Under the pieces are notes generated by a model that saw only the letters and a program-made list of their open reading frames with translations, did not search any database and was not told the DNA's origin. The position numbers were made by a program, and so were the translations under genes. Shown here piece after piece: positions 61,246 through 64,000 of a stretch of DNA of 64,000 bases; within the stretch, counting starts at the first letter, position 1, and each line of letters begins with the position of its first letter. Location of the stretch: assembly GCF_013409575.1 (NCBI RefSeq), contig NZ_JACCCY010000001.1:434001-498000 (forward strand). Direction: 5' to 3'. The stretch comes from Macellibacteroides fermentans. GTDB taxonomy: Bacteria > Bacteroidota > Bacteroidia > Bacteroidales > Tannerellaceae.

Positions 61246-61345
61246 ATTGATATCTTGTTTGTTTCTAAATCTTGTAATTCAAAATTGAGATTTGTGCATA
61301 CAAAATTGCACCCCCGGCACCGGTATCCGGGGGTACAATGAGGGA

Positions 61346-61777
61346 TTAATAAACGTGCTCTTTATCGCACTTTTCTTCCACAGTTACCACCTGCATCTTC
61401 TCATACTTCAGGTCTTTCAGCGCACCGCGAAGCATCGTTCCGGCACTGAAGGTGATGCGTCCTTTGTTGAACATGCTGGCGTTGAACTCTTCCGGAGTGG
61501 CAACTCCTTTCGAACCGTTGGTGATGCGGAAGGTACCAAAGGTGCCGAGGGAAATAGAGTACCCTTCAGTTAGCTTGCTACACATCTCATAGATCAGACC
61601 TTCAAGCACCAACTTGATGTCGCCACGGCTGGCAGTGCTTCGCGAGGCGATGGCATCGCACAACTTCTCCAGGTCCAATCGGATGGAAACACGGGTTAAA
61701 CCATAATACAATTTGCGATCGGCAGGAGCACCTTTGGTCATATCCTTACGGTGCACAAGTGAAAATTTTAGTGACAT
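61346..61777 (-). CDS. HU-like DNA-binding protein, module B
   Basis: A 143-residue HU-like protein: LKFSLVHRKDMTKGAPADRKLYYGLTRVSIRLDLEKLCDAIASRSTASRGDIKLVLEGL (helices), then ISLGTFGTFRIT and FNKGRITFSAG (beta arm). The last 11 residues, VEEKCDKEHVY, equal those of the module A protein although the rest differs, so the 3' ends may be kept alike by recombination. A -7 box (TATCTTTG, minus, 61828-61835) precedes it. Divergent from the DUF4248 gene. Confidence 0.87.
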   Translation of the reverse strand: MSLKFSLVHRKDMTKGAPADRKLYYGLTRVSIRLDLEKLCDAIASRSTASRGDIKLVLEGLIYEMCSKLTEGYSISLGTFGTFRITNGSKGVATPEEFNASMFNKGRITFSAGTMLRGALKDLKYEKMQVVTVEEKCDKEHVY

Positions 61778-61871
61778 ACGCTTTTAATTTTTAAGGGTTA
61801 ATGAAATCTTTTCGTTACGTAACAATGCAAAGATACATCCACCCTCCTGCCTGTTTGCGCAAAACAGACAC

Positions 61872-61911
61872 CTATGTGCAGTTAGTGCAGTTTATGGGAG
61901 AATATGTCCGA
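61872..61911. repeat. 10-bp phased repeats, module B
   Basis: Four 10-bp units CTATGTGCAG, TTAGTGCAGT, TTATGGGAGA and ATATGTCCGA lie in register between the HU and DUF4248 promoters, in the same place as the 10-bp repeats of module A but with a different sequence. A near-palindrome CTGTTTGCGCAAAACAG precedes them at 61851-61867. Confidence 0.55.
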
Positions 61912-61957
61912 AATCAGCAAAAAAGATACTTTTATTTCCGAAATATCTCCTCAATAA

Positions 61958-61989
61958 TTTGCCAATATAAATAATTATACGTATATTTG
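61958..61989 (+). promoter_or_regulatory. Promoter of the DUF4248 gene, module B
   Basis: TTTG at 61958-61961 and TATATTTG at 61982-61989 with a 20-base spacer. It decides the start of the next gene: the TTG at 61987 lies inside the -7 box and cannot be used, so the ATG at 62017 is preferred. Confidence 0.8.
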
Positions 61990-62016
61990 ATTATGATAAT
62001 CGCAATCAAAATACGG

Positions 62017-62244
62017 ATGAAAAACACAGAAGAAATTCCTGTCAAGAGCTACTCATTGTCTGAACTCAGCCAATTGTACTCACCCACTCTTTCTCTTTCG
62101 GCTGCCACCAAACAGCTGCTTCGCTGGATGCTAAGGCATCCTAACCTTATTCCCCGTCTGCATGAGACTGGATGGCAAAAAGGGCAACGACGGTTCAGTC
62201 CCAAACAAATCTCCCTGCTGTTCGATTGCATCGGGCCACCTTAA
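62017..62244 (+). CDS. DUF4248 domain protein, module B
   Basis: A 75-residue protein starting MKNTEEIPVKSYSLSELSQLY. It matches DUF4248 and aligns along its whole length with the module A protein: K-S-Y-x-L/F-x-E-L-S, then S-A/S-x-K-Q-L-L-R-W-M, H/N-P-x-L, GW-x-K-G-x-R-x-S/T-P-K-x. Predicted helix-turn-helix. The upstream frame reaches 61987, but that start lies within the promoter. Probably a small regulator of its module. Confidence 0.85.
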   Translation: MKNTEEIPVKSYSLSELSQLYSPTLSLSAATKQLLRWMLRHPNLIPRLHETGWQKGQRRFSPKQISLLFDCIGPP

Positions 62245-62275
62245 GCACCCCTAAAAGAGCATACTGAAATACAGG

Positions 62276-62476
62276 TATCCATCCGTTTTCAATCCTATAT
62301 CTTTGGCTTTCCAATCATATATCTTTGAAGTTTCATTCATATATCTTTGAAAGTTCATTCCTATATCTTTGATTTGTCAAACATATATCTTTGAAAACAG
62401 GATCAGGTATCATTCAAAAACGCTCTTTTATCTCTATGGAACACCTCTCTTATCACCGGGAAACCTTCCTTTTATC
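62276..62476. repeat. 22-bp-period iteron array, module B
   Basis: TATATCTTTG starts at 62296, 62318, 62340, 62362 and 62384, exactly 22 bases apart. The phase carries on through more divergent units, so that TATC occurs ten times at 62276, 62298, 62320, 62342, 62364, 62386, 62408, 62429, 62451 and 62473 (all steps 22, one 21). The outer units on either side share CAGGTATC. The anchor GGGAAACCTT (62458-62467) also lies in the module A array. Each central unit contains TATCTTTG, a -7 box sequence. From 62480 to 62752 I see no gene, only a loose ACTCCAT/ATGGAGT inverted repeat. Confidence 0.88.
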
Positions 62477-62752
62477 TCTGGTTTTAGTCCTTTTTAGGTA
62501 GAAAATCACTCCATACTGCTTTGGGAAACAAAAGAAAATGGAGTAAAAAGTCTCTCCTATGTCCTTTTGAAAGCTGAAAAGCTTCACGGAACAAGAAGCG
62601 GAATTGCCCGATCGGTCGTAAACAGTCCCTATTTAATGCTGAAAAGTGGACTAAAAATGAGAAAATTACAAAACTAAAACACAGGCATGTGCTAATGCAG
62701 AATAAATTTCAATATGACAATAATACTTAAAATACACCTTTAATCTCCGGCC

Positions 62753-63271
62753 ATGTGTGAAATTATATTAAATAAAGACGATTACGGCTTCGTTTTGATC
62801 AACAAAATATGTAATCAGAATCAGCCTACTTTGAAGCACCTCAAAGAGCGTATAAGTAACTTTACGGACATCCGCTTGAAAAAGAGAATCATCCTGCGGC
62901 TTATCTCCTGGGCATTCGAAAACACTGAGCACACCTCCAGGCACTGGAAGCAGCTTTCTACCGGCTTTTTGGCTGAGTTCGGTAAAGAGATAAGCAGCTA
63001 TGTTTGCACGGAAGCAGACAATAAGCCGATCCATATTCCACGTAATAAGAGGATGTTACTCTACTATTGCGTATCTCAGCTGCTGGGCGACGGAGTGTTT
63101 GGAGACTGCTCCATAAACAGAATGGTAAGCTTCTTGCAAACCAATTTTGTTCTCAACGCAAAAGATGCACACATCTACAACTGCCTACATAAATTCAAGA
63201 AAAACAAAGAGATAAACCTGATTCGAAATATCGAAAATATGATTAGTATAACATACAAAGAAACCGGATGA
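62753..63271 (+). CDS. Hypothetical protein of module B
   Basis: A 172-residue soluble basic protein, placed like 27391-27972 in module A. The second half (KRMLLYYCVSQLLGDGVFGD, then FLQTNFVLNAKDAHIYNCL) shows the same order of hydrophobic helices as the module A protein, loosely like the end of RteC-type regulators. Identity to the module A protein is low. No catalytic motif. Its position after the iterons suggests that it binds them or is controlled by them; this is inference. Confidence 0.55.
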   Translation: MCEIILNKDDYGFVLINKICNQNQPTLKHLKERISNFTDIRLKKRIILRLISWAFENTEHTSRHWKQLSTGFLAEFGKEISSYVCTEADNKPIHIPRNKRMLLYYCVSQLLGDGVFGDCSINRMVSFLQTNFVLNAKDAHIYNCLHKFKKNKEINLIRNIENMISITYKETG

Positions 63272-63470
63272 AAATGGCTGAAAAAGGAAAAAGCAATCTC
63301 ATATCGTTTTTCTCCAAAAGCCGCATCAGTAAAGGGATTTAACTTTTAAAAATATGAGAATCTTCCATTTTTTATTATCCAATCTTTTAACTGTTCTTTG
63401 TCGGTGGTTCCTGAGTTGCAGCGGCAACGGATTTACGGTTTTAAAGCGTAGCCTTATACAGAAATATTCT

Positions 63471-63565
63471 TTATATATTAATATAGGGCCTGCGGTTTGA
63501 CCTGCGGTGGACACCCTCCAAACCCGCATCAATGCAGGGAAAAGACCTGCGGTTTGGCCTGCGGT
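63471..63565. repeat. Paired direct repeats around a conserved core, module B
   Basis: AT-rich TTATATATTAATATA (63471-63485) is followed by CCTGCGGT at 63489 and 63501, and again at 63546 and 63558: two doublets with 12-base spacing, 57 bases apart. Between them lies the core AACCCGCATCAATGCAGGGA (63521-63540), matching the module A core but with a better GCAT/ATGC stem. From 63272 to 63470 I see no gene. Confidence 0.78.
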
Positions 63566-63616
63566 TTTTGGGGAACCAGAAGATCCTTATTTGTTAAACA
63601 CTTAAATATCAACGTT

Positions 63617-64000
63617 ATGAGCAATTTTAAACTAAAATATTTGGACAGTCTGCTGGAGTCGGGCTACATCAGAGTACCACGAAAAGTGCTGAACGACCTT
63701 TACGGGTCCAATGCCCTAGAACAGCTATTGGCCAATGTTTATCTTTTCCTGTTTTCCAGAAGCTACTTTGCCACCGGCACGGTAATCCGGGACAACAAGC
63801 AGTTTACATGCCACAGAGGGGAAGTAATCTGCTCTCAAGAGGAAATAGCTGCAATCTTCGGCCTTTCGGTATGGAAAGTCCGCGACGTGTTAAACCGACT
63901 CAAAGAACGCTACCTCATTGAGGTGGAGAACAAGATGGGCATATCGCACATCGGGATACTGTACTACGATTCCATCGCCGGCAAACCCAGACAGAAGGAT
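63617..64000 (+). CDS. Winged-helix DNA-binding protein, module B, cut by the window end
   Basis: The first 128 codons of a longer gene, starting MSNFKLKYLDSLLESGYIRV. It aligns with the module A protein (28352-28909): LLESGYIRVPRKVL, RSYFATGTVIRD, FTCHRGEVICSQEEIAAIFGLSVWKVRDVLNRLKERYLIEVENK, where the helix after SQEEIA is the likely recognition helix, then HIGILYYDSIAGK. The pattern is that of replisome-organiser/DnaD-like winged helices. It lies 52 bases after the CCTGCGGT doublets. Confidence 0.6.
   Translation, partial: MSNFKLKYLDSLLESGYIRVPRKVLNDLYGSNALEQLLANVYLFLFSRSYFATGTVIRDNKQFTCHRGEVICSQEEIAAIFGLSVWKVRDVLNRLKERYLIEVENKMGISHIGILYYDSIAGKPRQKD

Noticed and set aside
62276-62476. CRISPR array
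   Set aside because: The period is only 22 bases with a 10-base conserved part, there are no 25-40 base repeats with unique spacers, and no cas genes are nearby.
60073-64000. A prophage
   Set aside because: There is a muramidase and a replisome-organiser-like protein, but no capsid, tail, terminase or integrase; the paired module A argues for a resident chromosomal module.

Overview
The window is a chromosomal segment of an anaerobic gut-type Bacteroidales, most likely Parabacteroides or a close relative. This rests on three things. Promoters repeatedly carry the Bacteroidota -7 box TAnnTTTG, often with a TTTG box about 19 bases upstream. The tmRNA encodes the tag GENNYALAA. The gene content includes a hybrid two-component system, TonB receptor, many lipoproteins and periplasmic glycoside hydrolases, DUF4248, HU-like proteins and DUF6057. 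Species assignment is inference.

Layout. 1-5.9 kb: end of an upstream gene (possibly recA), a terminator, then a tightly overlapping five-gene surface-glycan set (FemAB-like acyltransferase, polysaccharide deacetylase, two glycosyltransferases, methyltransferase). 5.9-16.2 kb: folK, a lipoprotein, a CPA2 antiporter, kdsB, tag, an isolated operator/small-ORF/terminator unit, a GNAT-racemase pair, a GH36 alpha-galactosidase and a VIT-type transporter. 16.5-26 kb: a deacetylase/serine-hydrolase fusion, a sulfur cluster (type II sulfide:quinone oxidoreductase, LysR regulator, YeiH-type exporter), and an HxlR regulator divergent from two secreted proteins. 26-29 kb: module A. 29-39 kb: cupin, GNAT, DUF5131, GH2, HipBA, HAD phosphatase, tRNA-Lys, ettA, DUF1080. 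39-58 kb: two almost identical group II introns in direct orientation bracket about 17 kb. That interval carries a mannan set (GH5 mannanase, 2-epimerase, HTCS regulator), a NikR/TonB-receptor metal locus, a GH16/esterase pair and ssrA. 58-60 kb: an AbiE toxin-antitoxin pair. 60-64 kb: module B, cut by the window end.

The strongest candidate for an undescribed system is the pair of modules at 26.0-28.9 kb (A) and 60.1-64.0 kb (B). Both have the same order: HU-like gene, a 10-bp phased repeat block, DUF4248 gene, an array of repeats with a 22-bp period, an unrecognised small protein, and a conserved core flanked by paired direct repeats next to an AT-rich stretch. A winged-helix protein resembling replisome organisers comes last. 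The architecture and period are the same in A and B, but the repeat sequences are completely different. This is what would be expected of two insulated protein-DNA recognition systems. Module A has lost the muramidase and Cys-rich membrane gene that module B keeps, and a remnant of one of them marks the deletion.

Other notable points: both introns share an in-frame TGA inside the reverse transcriptase/maturase frame; intron copy 2 separates tmRNA from its apparent terminator; the NikR homologue lacks the histidine nickel ligands but has a nearby 28-bp palindrome with NikR-operator geometry; and a ten-unit 15-bp repeat tract precedes kdsB.
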